Assembly (NCBI GenBank): GCA_905182215.1 | Contig: CAJJAI010000009.1 | Coordinates: 1 to 47,839 of the forward strand | DNA: 47,839 nucleotides | DNA from: Flavobacteriales bacterium UBA6772 | Lineage (GTDB): Bacteria; Bacteroidota; Bacteroidia; Flavobacteriales; UBA7430 | Direction: 5' to 3' | The notes under the pieces: generated by a model | The model's database searches: none | Seen by the model: the letters and a program-made list of their open reading frames with translations, nothing else | Told to the model about the DNA's origin: nothing | Translations under genes and position numbers: made by a program | In this document: positions 26,794 through 33,818 of the stretch, in pieces | How the letters are laid out: every line of letters begins with the position of its first letter | Numbering within the stretch: the first letter of the stretch is position 1

Positions 26794-28014
26794 ATGGCTT
26801 TAGACATTCAAAAAATACGCGCACAATTTCCGGTTCTTCATCAAGAAGTGAATGGTAAACCCTTGGTCTATTTCGACAATGGGGCTACCAGCCAAAAGCC
26901 ACAAATGGTTATTGACGCAATTACGCATTATTACAGCAAGGAGAATAGCAACATTCACCGTGGGGTGCACTTTTTGAGTCAACAAGCAACCGATAAATAC
27001 GAAGCTGCCCGCGAGGCAACACGTAGGTTTATTAATGCCGATTCTATAGAAGAAATTATCATTACTCGAGGAACCACTGAGGCCATAAACCTTGTAGCTT
27101 CTTGTTTATCCAAATCGCTATTTAAAAAAGGAGATGAGATTCTTATTTCTACTATCGAGCATCACTCCAACATTGTTCCTTGGCAAATGGCTTGTGAACA
27201 AACCGGTGCGGTGCTAAAAGTAATTCCTGTTTTAGATTCTGGTGAGCTCGACATGGATGCTTACCGCGATTTACTAAACGAGAAAACTAAATTGGTTGCT
27301 GTAAATCATATTTCGAACGCTTTGGGAACGATAAACCCAATCGAAGAAATGATTCCTCTGGCACATGCAAAAGGCGCATTAGTTTTAATTGACGGAGCCC
27401 AAGCAGTACCGCATACTAAAGTAGATGTACAAGTACTAAATGCTGATTTCTACTGTTTTTCTGCCCATAAAATGTACGGTCCAACTGGGATTGGTATTTT
27501 ACATGGAAAGAAAGAAATTCTAGAGAAAATGCCTCCCTACCACGGCGGTGGAGAAATGATTAAAGAGGTGAAGTTTGAAGGCTCTACTTACAACGATTTA
27601 CCGTTTAAATTTGAAGGTGGAACACCAAATATTGCTGGTGGTATTGGCTTGGAAGCTGCAATCCGTTTTATGGAGGAAGTTGGTGTAGAAAACATTGCCA
27701 AGCAAGAAGCTGAATTATTGGCTTACGCGACCCAAAAATTAAAAGAAGTTGGTGGAATTCGCTTTGTAGGTGAAGCAAAAAATAAGGCGGGACTGGTTTC
27801 TTTCCTTATGGAAGGTATTCACCCATACGATGCCGGAACCATCTTAGATAAACTAGGAATTGCAATCCGTACAGGGCACCTCTGTGCACAACCTGTTATG
27901 GCTCGATTTGATATTACTGGTACAATGAGAGCTTCTTTTGCAGTGTACAATACCAAAGAGGAAATTGATGTTTTTATTGCCGCTATTAACCGAGTTAAAA
28001 TAATGTTCGGCTAA
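26794..28014 (+). CDS. sufS: Cysteine desulfurase SufS
   Basis: SufS takes sulfur from cysteine, leaving alanine and an enzyme persulfide. The 406 residues place the PLP lysine at K226 (FSAHKMYGP) and the persulfide cysteine at C364 (TGHLCAQPVM), in the short-loop arrangement of group II desulfurases. TRGTTEAINL and EHHSN are also typical. Its stop is directly followed by the sufE ATG, in keeping with the SufS-SufE partnership. Confidence 0.98.
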   Translation: MALDIQKIRAQFPVLHQEVNGKPLVYFDNGATSQKPQMVIDAITHYYSKENSNIHRGVHFLSQQATDKYEAAREATRRFINADSIEEIIITRGTTEAINLVASCLSKSLFKKGDEILISTIEHHSNIVPWQMACEQTGAVLKVIPVLDSGELDMDAYRDLLNEKTKLVAVNHISNALGTINPIEEMIPLAHAKGALVLIDGAQAVPHTKVDVQVLNADFYCFSAHKMYGPTGIGILHGKKEILEKMPPYHGGGEMIKEVKFEGSTYNDLPFKFEGGTPNIAGGIGLEAAIRFMEEVGVENIAKQEAELLAYATQKLKEVGGIRFVGEAKNKAGLVSFLMEGIHPYDAGTILDKLGIAIRTGHLCAQPVMARFDITGTMRASFAVYNTKEEIDVFIAAINRVKIMFG

Positions 28015-28428
28015 ATGACTATTCAAGAGATCCAATTAGAAATAATCGACGAATTTGACATGTTCGACGACTGGATGCAGAAATACGATTACTTAATAGA
28101 ATTAAGTAAAGACCTGCCTGCTATAAAAGAAGACCTAAAAGTTGACGACAATCTTATTAAAGGATGTCAGTCTAAAGTATGGCTTCACGCTAGTAAAAAT
28201 GGCGATAAAGTGAGTTTTACTGCCGATAGTGATGCGATTATTACCAAAGGAATTGTAGCGCTTTTAGTACGCGTTTTTGATGATCAGAAGGCACAAGACA
28301 TACTCGAAAACGAATTGCATTTTATTGATGCTATTGGATTAAAAGAACATTTATCGATGACTCGTTCTAATGGACTGGTTTCGATGATTAAACAAATGAA
28401 GTTTTACGCTATTGCTTTTTCAAGCTAA
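28015..28428 (+). CDS. sufE: Sulfur acceptor protein SufE
   Basis: SufE accepts persulfide sulfur from SufS and hands it to SufB. The 137-residue protein has the acceptor cysteine at C51 in LIKGCQSKVWL, the same number as in E. coli. It begins on the base after the sufS stop. A 63-nt spacer follows before sufT, containing GCTGAAAG-type near-repeats (28454-28480). Confidence 0.96.
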   Translation: MTIQEIQLEIIDEFDMFDDWMQKYDYLIELSKDLPAIKEDLKVDDNLIKGCQSKVWLHASKNGDKVSFTADSDAIITKGIVALLVRVFDDQKAQDILENELHFIDAIGLKEHLSMTRSNGLVSMIKQMKFYAIAFSS

Positions 28429-28491
28429 AGGCAAACAAAAATAAGTATTGATTGCTGAAAGTGCAAGCTGAAAGCAGAAACCTACATTACG

Positions 28492-28812
28492 ATGAACGAA
28501 GAACAGATGCAAGCCTTAGGCGAGAAAGTAGTAGAAATGATAAAAACTATTTACGATCCAGAGATTCCTGTAGATATCTACGAGTTGGGTTTAATATACG
28601 ATGTTCGTGTAAGCGAAGAGGCTGACATAGAAATCGACATGACCTTAACCTCTCCATCTTGTCCGGTTGCAGAATCTATGCCCGCAGAAGTACGAGAAAA
28701 AGTGAGCTCAATAGATGAAGCTAAGAAAGTAGAAGTTATCATGGTTTTTGAACCGACTTGGGATAAAGACATGATGAGCGAAGAAGCGAAATTGGAATTA
28801 GGGTTTCTTTAA
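28492..28812 (+). CDS. sufT: SUF system protein SufT (MIP18/DUF59)
   Basis: A 106-residue MIP18-family protein, a group that assists Fe-S cluster maturation. Key features are YDPEIPVDIYELGLIYDV and the conserved Cys C57 in TSPSCPVAESMP. It is related to PaaD, but the suf operon context supports the SufT role. It is separated from sufE by 63 nt and from the DUF2480 gene by 92 nt. Confidence 0.93.
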   Translation: MNEEQMQALGEKVVEMIKTIYDPEIPVDIYELGLIYDVRVSEEADIEIDMTLTSPSCPVAESMPAEVREKVSSIDEAKKVEVIMVFEPTWDKDMMSEEAKLELGFL

Positions 28813-28904
28813 AAATTGTCATGCTGTCGTTTAGTCATTTAAAGACTAGCATTGAAAGCTGCTAATAATTGACTCCTGTATTCTTAGTCCTTACTCCTAA
28901 AAAA

Positions 28905-29417
28905 ATGAGCGAAATAATTAACAAAGTAGAACAGTCTGGACTCATTACCCTTAACCTCGAAGACTATTACAACGAGGATAAGCGAGTATTCATCGACTTG
29001 AAAGAAAATCTATACGAAGGGTTTATTCTTCGAGAGCGAGATTTTCGTGCTTTTGTTAAATCGCATGATTGGTCGCAGTACCAAGATTGTAGGATTGCTA
29101 TAGATATTACTACGGATGCGATTGTTCCTGCTTGGGCATTTATGTTGGTTGCAGCAGCTGTTTCAACCTATGCTAAAACGGTTATTAAAGGCTCGCTAGA
29201 AGACTTAAACAAGTACCTATTTACTGAGGCACTCCAAAAAATAGACCTCACAGAATTTCAAGATAAATTTGTAATTGTGAAAGGCTGTTCCAATCGTCCT
29301 GTGCCAGAATCTACTTATGTGGAATTGTGTACATTACTGCAACCTGTAGTAAAAACACTTAGCTACGGCGAGGCATGTTCTAAAGTACCTTTATATAAAA
29401 GAAGAACTAATTATTAG
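28905..29417 (+). CDS. DUF2480 family protein
   Basis: A 170-residue cytoplasmic protein of unknown function that belongs to a Bacteroidetes family often found next to suf genes. Recognisable blocks are DLKENLYEGFILRERDFR and CRIAIDITTDAIVPAWAFML (each in parts). It contains four Cys, including VIVKGCSNRP and YGEACSKVPL. I chose the ATG at 28905; an earlier in-frame start at 28869 lies in low-complexity spacer sequence. Position at the end of the suf operon suggests a link to Fe-S biology, but no role is known. Confidence 0.82.
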   Translation: MSEIINKVEQSGLITLNLEDYYNEDKRVFIDLKENLYEGFILRERDFRAFVKSHDWSQYQDCRIAIDITTDAIVPAWAFMLVAAAVSTYAKTVIKGSLEDLNKYLFTEALQKIDLTEFQDKFVIVKGCSNRPVPESTYVELCTLLQPVVKTLSYGEACSKVPLYKRRTNY

Positions 29418-29436
29418 TAAATGAAATCAACAATCA

Positions 29437-29470
29437 TTTTCAAATAAACACATTCTCAAATCTTCAAATT
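29437..29470 (+). repeat. Copy 1 of a 34-nt intergenic TTCAAAT/CACATT motif
   Basis: The stretch begins TTTTCAAAT, has CACATT in the middle and ends TCAAATT. It matches the copy at 42189-42223 at 28 of 34 positions. A shorter relative lies at 44099-44126. All are between genes or at a gene end. Confidence 0.5.
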
Positions 29471-29590
29471 AAAGCTTCCAAGCACTTTTAAAATTATTGT
29501 TTTTAGCATAGCAAATAGTCTTTGCTAAACAATCTTCCACGTTATATACTGGCATAGGAACAATAGATTCTAAGAGTGTTGTATCGAAGG
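29469..29590 (-). pseudogene. C-terminal fragment of an unrecognised protein
   Basis: On the minus strand an open frame reads FDTTLLESIVPMPVYN, then VEDCLAKTICYAKN and NNFKSAWKL, then a stop at 29469. The composition is protein-like, with no start codon. Upstream, the frame runs directly into the 85-bp repeat copy (29584 onward). It therefore looks like the last 39-40 residues of a gene truncated by the repeat element. The family was not recognised. Confidence 0.4.
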
Positions 29591-29710
29591 AGATAATTTG
29601 ATGCAAACTGATGTACTACCTATAGATACACTTCGACAAGCTCAGTGTGACAAGTAACCTTTAATTAAACACCAGTCCTTAAACGATTTTTTGACAGCAT
29701 GAATTTTGAC
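29584..29710. repeat. Direct repeat copy 1 (REP-like element)
   Basis: The first 85 bp (29584-29668) match 29774-29858 with a single difference (T at 29614, C at 29804). Similarity continues with small gaps to about 29710. It ends its core with the arm at 29631-29652 (CTTCGACAAGCTCAG then TGTGACA). The left inverted arm seen in copy 2 is missing or degenerate here. Confidence 0.85.
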
Positions 29711-29756
29711 AGTAAAAGAAGTTTTAAGAATTTAGATATTTAAGGATAAACCCAAT

Positions 29757-29909
29757 TGTCATCCTGAGGTTTCTCGAAGGAGATAATTTGATGCAAACTG
29801 ATGCACTACCTATAGATACACTTCGACAAGCTCAGTGTGACAAGTAACCTTTAATTAATAAACAACTAAACACCAATCCAAACGATTTTTTGACAGCACG
29901 AATTTTGAC
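29757..29909. repeat. Direct repeat copy 2 with full inverted arms
   Basis: The core is 29757-29842. The left arm (29757-29779: TGTCATCCTGAG, then TCGAAG) is the imperfect inverse of the right arm (29821-29842: CTTCGA, CTCAG, TGTGACA), giving a long hairpin with a middle of about 41 nt. The shared direct-repeat tail runs to 29909, 4 nt before the stop codon of the cyclase gene. Related arms are common in Bacteroidetes intergenic DNA. Confidence 0.85.
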
Positions 29910-29913
29910 TGTT

Positions 29914-30663
29914 TTATTCCAATGCATAAAGAACAGGTTTGCTAGGAGCAGCATCGTTTTCGAAAGAGGCGAAACTAAGATGTAATAAATAGAGTCCATC
30001 TTTAATTGCATTTGGCACAAAAATAAGCTCTGTAATACAGGCATTAGCACGAGGGTTTTCTGGGTAATTCCAGAAAGCTTTATGTGACAATAAAGCGCCA
30101 CCATCTTCCTCCCTATCTACCGAAGGCGTGTCAATAAGTAATTGCTCAACACCTTGCTCTCGCAGCCAAATAGCCGCCTTAACATCTAAATAAGTAGGAT
30201 TGGTATTCGAATAGTTTTTAATCAACTTCTCAATATCATTTGGACTGGTACGAATAATTACTGCTTTTGGTATCTCAATTCCCAAAGACTCTTTTAAAGA
30301 CTCTAGCTGAATTACCCCATCTCCATTTTCAATAATTTCGGGAACAATTGTACAAACTTTAGCCGTAAACGCAAACTGTTTTAAAGCTTGGTTTATACTA
30401 AGCACTTCCTTACTTATATGTCCGTAACATTCGGTGTGCGTACCGTGACCGTGGGGATTAAAAAATATATTGTTGAAATTTACGGAAGCACCACTATTTA
30501 CTGCAGCTACCCAATTGCCCATTACAACAGGCTCTATACGTAAGGGATCTACATACCATGCTCTTACACTCTTTTCGGAGGCGAACATAGGAATCGAAAT
30601 ATCGAGTGGTTTAGATAAGTCTGCCTTATAGGTTTTTGTAGCGTGCTCTAGTAGAATCTTCAT
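29914..30663 (-). CDS. Cyclase family protein (kynurenine formamidase-like)
   Basis: A 249-residue metal-dependent hydrolase of the cyclase/kynurenine formamidase family. The metal motif is NPHGHGTHTECYGH (about 69-82), a variant of HxGTHxDxPxH with Glu for Asp. SVNFNN precedes it. I chose the ATG at 30663 (MKILLEHATK); the frame is open up to 30756 but the extra 31 residues are not family-like. No kynurenine pathway neighbours are present, so the substrate is open. The 3' end abuts the repeat at 29757-29909. Confidence 0.82.
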   Translation of the reverse strand: MKILLEHATKTYKADLSKPLDISIPMFASEKSVRAWYVDPLRIEPVVMGNWVAAVNSGASVNFNNIFFNPHGHGTHTECYGHISKEVLSINQALKQFAFTAKVCTIVPEIIENGDGVIQLESLKESLGIEIPKAVIIRTSPNDIEKLIKNYSNTNPTYLDVKAAIWLREQGVEQLLIDTPSVDREEDGGALLSHKAFWNYPENPRANACITELIFVPNAIKDGLYLLHLSFASFENDAAPSKPVLYALE

Positions 30664-30762
30664 GCTAGCAAGATATAAAAATTGAATTTTAATAGAGTAG
30701 ATTCTACTCAGTTTTGAAACGCATATTGAATATTGACAATTATTATATATCTTCATAACCTT

Positions 30763-30833
30763 GTTAGGCTATAATTAATAGATACGCTATTATACAATAA
30801 TGTTTGCGGAAAACAATTCACAAACAAATAGCG
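30763..30833 (+). other. Gap with GTTAGGC box and nested hairpin
   Basis: GTTAGGC (30763-30769) fits the integron right-box consensus GTTRRRY. Next, CGCTAT (30785-30790) pairs with ATAGCG (30828-30833), and inside it TGTTTG (30801-30806) pairs with CAAACA (30821-30826). No gene is present. This may be a folded recombination site or an RNA structure. Confidence 0.3.
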
Positions 30834-30886
30834 ATTTATACTCGGTAAACAGTACTAACAAAGAAAGGAAGAAATAGTAACTAGAA

Positions 30887-30922
30887 GCGTATAAACGCAT
30901 AGTGCGTTTATATGTACGTTAT
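30887..30922 (+). other. Perfect palindrome followed by CGTTATGTG, attC-like
   Basis: TATAAACGCA (30890-30899) and TGCGTTTATA (30903-30912) are perfect inverse copies around TAG. GTAAC (30877-30881) and GTTAT (30918-30922) form a weak outer arm. The layout recalls attC hairpins of gene cassettes. It lies 20 nt before the orphan gene at 30942. Confidence 0.5.
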
Positions 30923-30941
30923 GTGTAATCCAAAATAAAAT

Positions 30942-31496
30942 ATGTTACGTCATTTAAAGAACTTAATTAAAGGTAAAAAGTCAGAAACAATATCCGATAT
31001 TAGTATCAATACTGATGAAAATACTCCTTCGTATCTCTTGAATTATGAATACTTTAGTCTAGCCTGTGGTAGGAAACACCGAGGATACTTTATTGACCCA
31101 GTGCAAGGCTCATTTATTGAATATCAAAACCCAAAAGATTGGATATTTTTTTCATCATCAGAAGAATATAGTACTAACGTCTTTTGGGGCTATGAAACTG
31201 ATGGGCTTATCAAAAGAAAGGGCTTACTCAAAAATATAACTAATTCAAAAAAGAGAACTGTGGAGCCTATTATTACTAACATCAATTTAGGTAAAATCAT
31301 AAAAGACCTTGATGAATCGGGGTTTGACCATTTGGGTGGTGGTTGTGATATGGGTATTATTTCTTATTCAATTTTAATATACAATCCTATAAAAGATGAG
31401 TATAGAAGAAATATTCTTAAAACTGAAGGTGATAAAGATTTGACAAGTAAATCATCATTTACATCAGAACTATTAAGCTATTTTATATATACATAA
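30942..31496 (+). CDS. Hypothetical orphan protein
   Basis: A 184-residue protein I do not recognise. It has no signal peptide and no membrane segment. The N-terminus is Lys-rich (MLRHLKNLIKGKKSE). The middle has an aromatic-rich part (SPSYLLNYEYF-like, SSEEYSTNVFWGYETDG) and a Gly-rich DHLGGGCDMGIISYS stretch near 135-150. No Bacteroidetes -7 element was found directly upstream. Both flanks hold inverted repeats (30887-30922 and 31503-31528). It looks like recently acquired accessory DNA. Confidence 0.6.
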   Translation: MLRHLKNLIKGKKSETISDISINTDENTPSYLLNYEYFSLACGRKHRGYFIDPVQGSFIEYQNPKDWIFFSSSEEYSTNVFWGYETDGLIKRKGLLKNITNSKKRTVEPIITNINLGKIIKDLDESGFDHLGGGCDMGIISYSILIYNPIKDEYRRNILKTEGDKDLTSKSSFTSELLSYFIYT

Positions 31497-31502
31497 CTAA
31501 AC

Positions 31503-31528
31503 CTAAACTGTATTAAAACGAAGTTTAG
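31503..31528 (+). other. Inverted repeat after the orphan gene
   Basis: CTAAACT (31503-31509) pairs with AGTTTAG (31522-31528) across a 12-nt loop. A second pair GAGGC / GCCTC lies just downstream (31531-31565 region). It has no T-run, so terminator function is doubtful. Confidence 0.35.
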
Positions 31529-31580
31529 CCGAGGCGTAGAAAATCTCACAAGCCCATAATAAGCCTCTACTATACCCAAC

Positions 31581-32981
31581 CTACGAGTTAGATTCTACCA
31601 TAGTAGTTGATAATACTGGATTCTTTTCTACGAAATCTTCTAGTACTTTAAAGAAATTTAAAATATCCTGTTTCGTATTCGTAGCATTTATGGTTACCAA
31701 TCTAATAAAGGTGTCTTCGTTAAAGGAGCCAAATCCAACAACAGTAATTTGATGCTCATAGAGTGCAGTACAAAGTGCGGTAGGGTCTATATTCTTATAA
31801 TTAAAACAGATAGAGATTGAATCATCAAAACTGTATAAGGTATAATCGCTATTGTTTCTTACGTATTCTCTAGCAACATCAGCTAAATTAAATTGTTGAT
31901 CTACAATGCCTTGAAGTCCATTTGTTCCAACAGACTTCCATAATGTCCAGAATTTTAAGGCATCATTTCTTCTTCCACATTGAAAGGAAGTTTTACCTAG
32001 ATTAAAATCGTCCCCATCTGTTTGGTATAGATAATCTGCATCATTACTAAACGAATCATGCAAGTGTTTTTTGTCCTTCACCAAAATAACAGAACAAGTC
32101 ATGGGAGTCCCAATCATTTTATGCGCATTATAGCTGAATGAATCTGAACGGGAAATTCCATTTACCAGGTGCTTATATTCATCACTAAAAATTACACTTC
32201 CACAGTAAGCTCCATCTACATGCAGCCAAACTTTATATTTTTCAGTTATGTCTGCAATTTCATCAATTGGATCAAAAGCACCCAATACAGTAGTCCCAGC
32301 AGTTGCGTTTACATAAGTTGGAATAAAGCCATTACTTAGATCTTCAATAATTTGTTCTTCCAGTTTAGATGGAATCATTTGCCCTCTTGAATCTGCCTGA
32401 ATATATCGGATATTGTTTCTTCCAATTCCGGCAAAACTAACATTCTTAGCATTCGAATAATGCGATTCTTTAGAGGTATAAACAACCAATGGTTTAGAGA
32501 TTCCTTCTGTTTTACACAGAGGATCCTTAGCGTCTCTCGCCATTACTAAGGCCATATAATTACTCATAGATCCACCAGTAGGGAATGTACCGTTACTTTG
32601 AGAACCGTAACCAATAAGCTCACACGATTGTCTGATAATTTCTTGTTCAATTCCAACTTGCGGACCTGCTACCTTGTAGGTATACATACTGTTATTAAGC
32701 ATCACAGCAAGTAAATCGCCCAAGACGGCCTTGCTTTGTCTACCGCCAAAAAGTTGATTAAAGAATAATTTAGTAGCGGTTTTAGGAGTAGAAATAAGTA
32801 CGTCTTTAAGTACTTGCTTAAACTCCTGGTCTACCATAGCACCATCATTTAAGGAAAGGTCTATAGAATCGTAAAGCGCATTAGCCTCTATTCTATCGGC
32901 TACAGGATGTTTTTTTTCTTCGTTTAGTAAGACTTCAACTAATTCGTTAAACAACCCTAAATCACTATTTATATCAGACAT
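31581..32981 (-). CDS. Group II PLP decarboxylase, probable cysteine sulfinate decarboxylase
   Basis: A 466-residue PLP-dependent decarboxylase. The PLP lysine is K288 in SYNAHKMIG, the Asp contacting the pyridine N is D256 in HVDGAY, and the stacking His is H174 in SKESHYS. The segment SFQCGRRNDALKFWTLWK (332-349) closely resembles animal cysteine sulfinate and glutamate decarboxylases. Alternative substrates are glutamate, aspartate or cysteate. The decisive context is the cysteine dioxygenase 15 bp upstream, whose product is cysteine sulfinate; decarboxylation would give hypotaurine. Confidence 0.85.
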   Translation of the reverse strand: MSDINSDLGLFNELVEVLLNEEKKHPVADRIEANALYDSIDLSLNDGAMVDQEFKQVLKDVLISTPKTATKLFFNQLFGGRQSKAVLGDLLAVMLNNSMYTYKVAGPQVGIEQEIIRQSCELIGYGSQSNGTFPTGGSMSNYMALVMARDAKDPLCKTEGISKPLVVYTSKESHYSNAKNVSFAGIGRNNIRYIQADSRGQMIPSKLEEQIIEDLSNGFIPTYVNATAGTTVLGAFDPIDEIADITEKYKVWLHVDGAYCGSVIFSDEYKHLVNGISRSDSFSYNAHKMIGTPMTCSVILVKDKKHLHDSFSNDADYLYQTDGDDFNLGKTSFQCGRRNDALKFWTLWKSVGTNGLQGIVDQQFNLADVAREYVRNNSDYTLYSFDDSISICFNYKNIDPTALCTALYEHQITVVGFGSFNEDTFIRLVTINATNTKQDILNFFKVLEDFVEKNPVLSTTMVESNS

Positions 32982-32996
32982 GTAATTTTACTTATT

Positions 32997-33545
32997 TTAA
33001 ATTTTATACGAAGTAGCAGTGGTATTATAACTCATAGATCTAGGCACAAACTTACCCAAGGCTGCATCGAATGCGTTGCAAGTACGAATTGGTTTTGCAT
33101 AAAGGTGCAAAGACATACTTCTAGTATTAGATCGATTTTCTAAACTGTGGAATCCCATAAAATCGATCATATAAGTTACCTCTCCAACACTTGAGTCCAT
33201 TGAATCAATAGTGTCCAATTTACCTACAGCATCTACTTTATAAATCGTTTCTCTAAATTCACCCTGAACAACTTTCACCCAACATTCTTCGCCACCATGA
33301 TCGTGTATGGGCGTAATTTGCCCTGGCTCCCAACAAAGCAAGATCAGTTCAAATTTCTCAGTATTAATAATACAATTTCGGGTATACAAATCTTTAGACC
33401 AAGAACAGTATGCTTCAAAAGCACTGCTAGGAATTTTTATAGAACGGATTATGTCGTTAAAGGTCGTCCTCTCCCCTTCTGAAAGAGCAGAAATTAAATC
33501 GTCTAATGAATGAAGTGTACGTGAATTTTCGGGATTTGAATTCAA
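32997..33545 (-). CDS. Cysteine dioxygenase type I
   Basis: Oxidises cysteine to cysteine sulfinate with O2 at a non-heme iron. The 182 residues carry the three-His iron site H81 and H83 (PIHDHGGEECW) and H133 (GFHSLEN). The carboxylate-binding Arg is R56 (YTRN). C88 and Y149 (SLHLYAKPI) align with the Cys93-Tyr157 cofactor pair of the mammalian enzyme. Translation starts at TTG (33545-33543); an in-frame TAG lies just upstream and no ATG is available. It heads an operon with the decarboxylase and has a -7 element about 100 nt upstream. Confidence 0.93.
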   Translation of the reverse strand: MNSNPENSRTLHSLDDLISALSEGERTTFNDIIRSIKIPSSAFEAYCSWSKDLYTRNCIINTEKFELILLCWEPGQITPIHDHGGEECWVKVVQGEFRETIYKVDAVGKLDTIDSMDSSVGEVTYMIDFMGFHSLENRSNTRSMSLHLYAKPIRTCNAFDAALGKFVPRSMSYNTTATSYKI

Positions 33546-33648
33546 AATGGTCTATCGCTTTTCTTTGTTCATAAAATGTACAAATCCAAGGGTTATGCCC
33601 TAAATTCAACACATAATTCCGATGTTTTTACCGAAATTATTGGAGTAG

Positions 33649-33656
33649 CAAATATA
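33649..33656 (-). promoter_or_regulatory. -7 element of the cysteine dioxygenase operon
   Basis: On the minus strand this is TATATTTG, a perfect TAnnTTTG match. It gives a leader of roughly 95-100 nt before the TTG start. No -33 TTTG was seen. Confidence 0.5.
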
Positions 33657-33701
33657 GTGATTTTTATACGTTTTTGAAGTGTTTTATATAGATTTATAGA
33701 T

Positions 33702-33716
33702 AATATGAATCATATT
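33702..33716. promoter_or_regulatory. 15-bp palindrome between divergent dioxygenase and symporter genes
   Basis: AATATGA, one central A, then TCATATT: a perfect palindrome with 7-bp arms. It lies 46 bp upstream of the dioxygenase -7 element and about 100 bp before the symporter ATG. It is a candidate operator serving both directions. In AT-rich DNA, chance is not excluded. Confidence 0.4.
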
Positions 33717-33818
33717 TCAGTTTTTTTACGCATTTTGTACGCTCTTATAAATTCAGTAAACATTGAGTTTAAGGCTATAAACATCAATAATTGCCCCTAA
33801 TCACAAACTATATTTTTT

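Noticed and set aside
30664-30756. N-terminal extension of the cyclase-family gene
   Set aside because: The extra 31 residues are Ile/Tyr/Ser-rich and unlike family N-termini; the protein starting at 30663 begins as expected.
29418-31580. CRISPR array or insertion sequence in the accessory segment
   Set aside because: The repeats are two copies 190 bp apart, not regularly spaced; no Cas or intact transposase gene is present.
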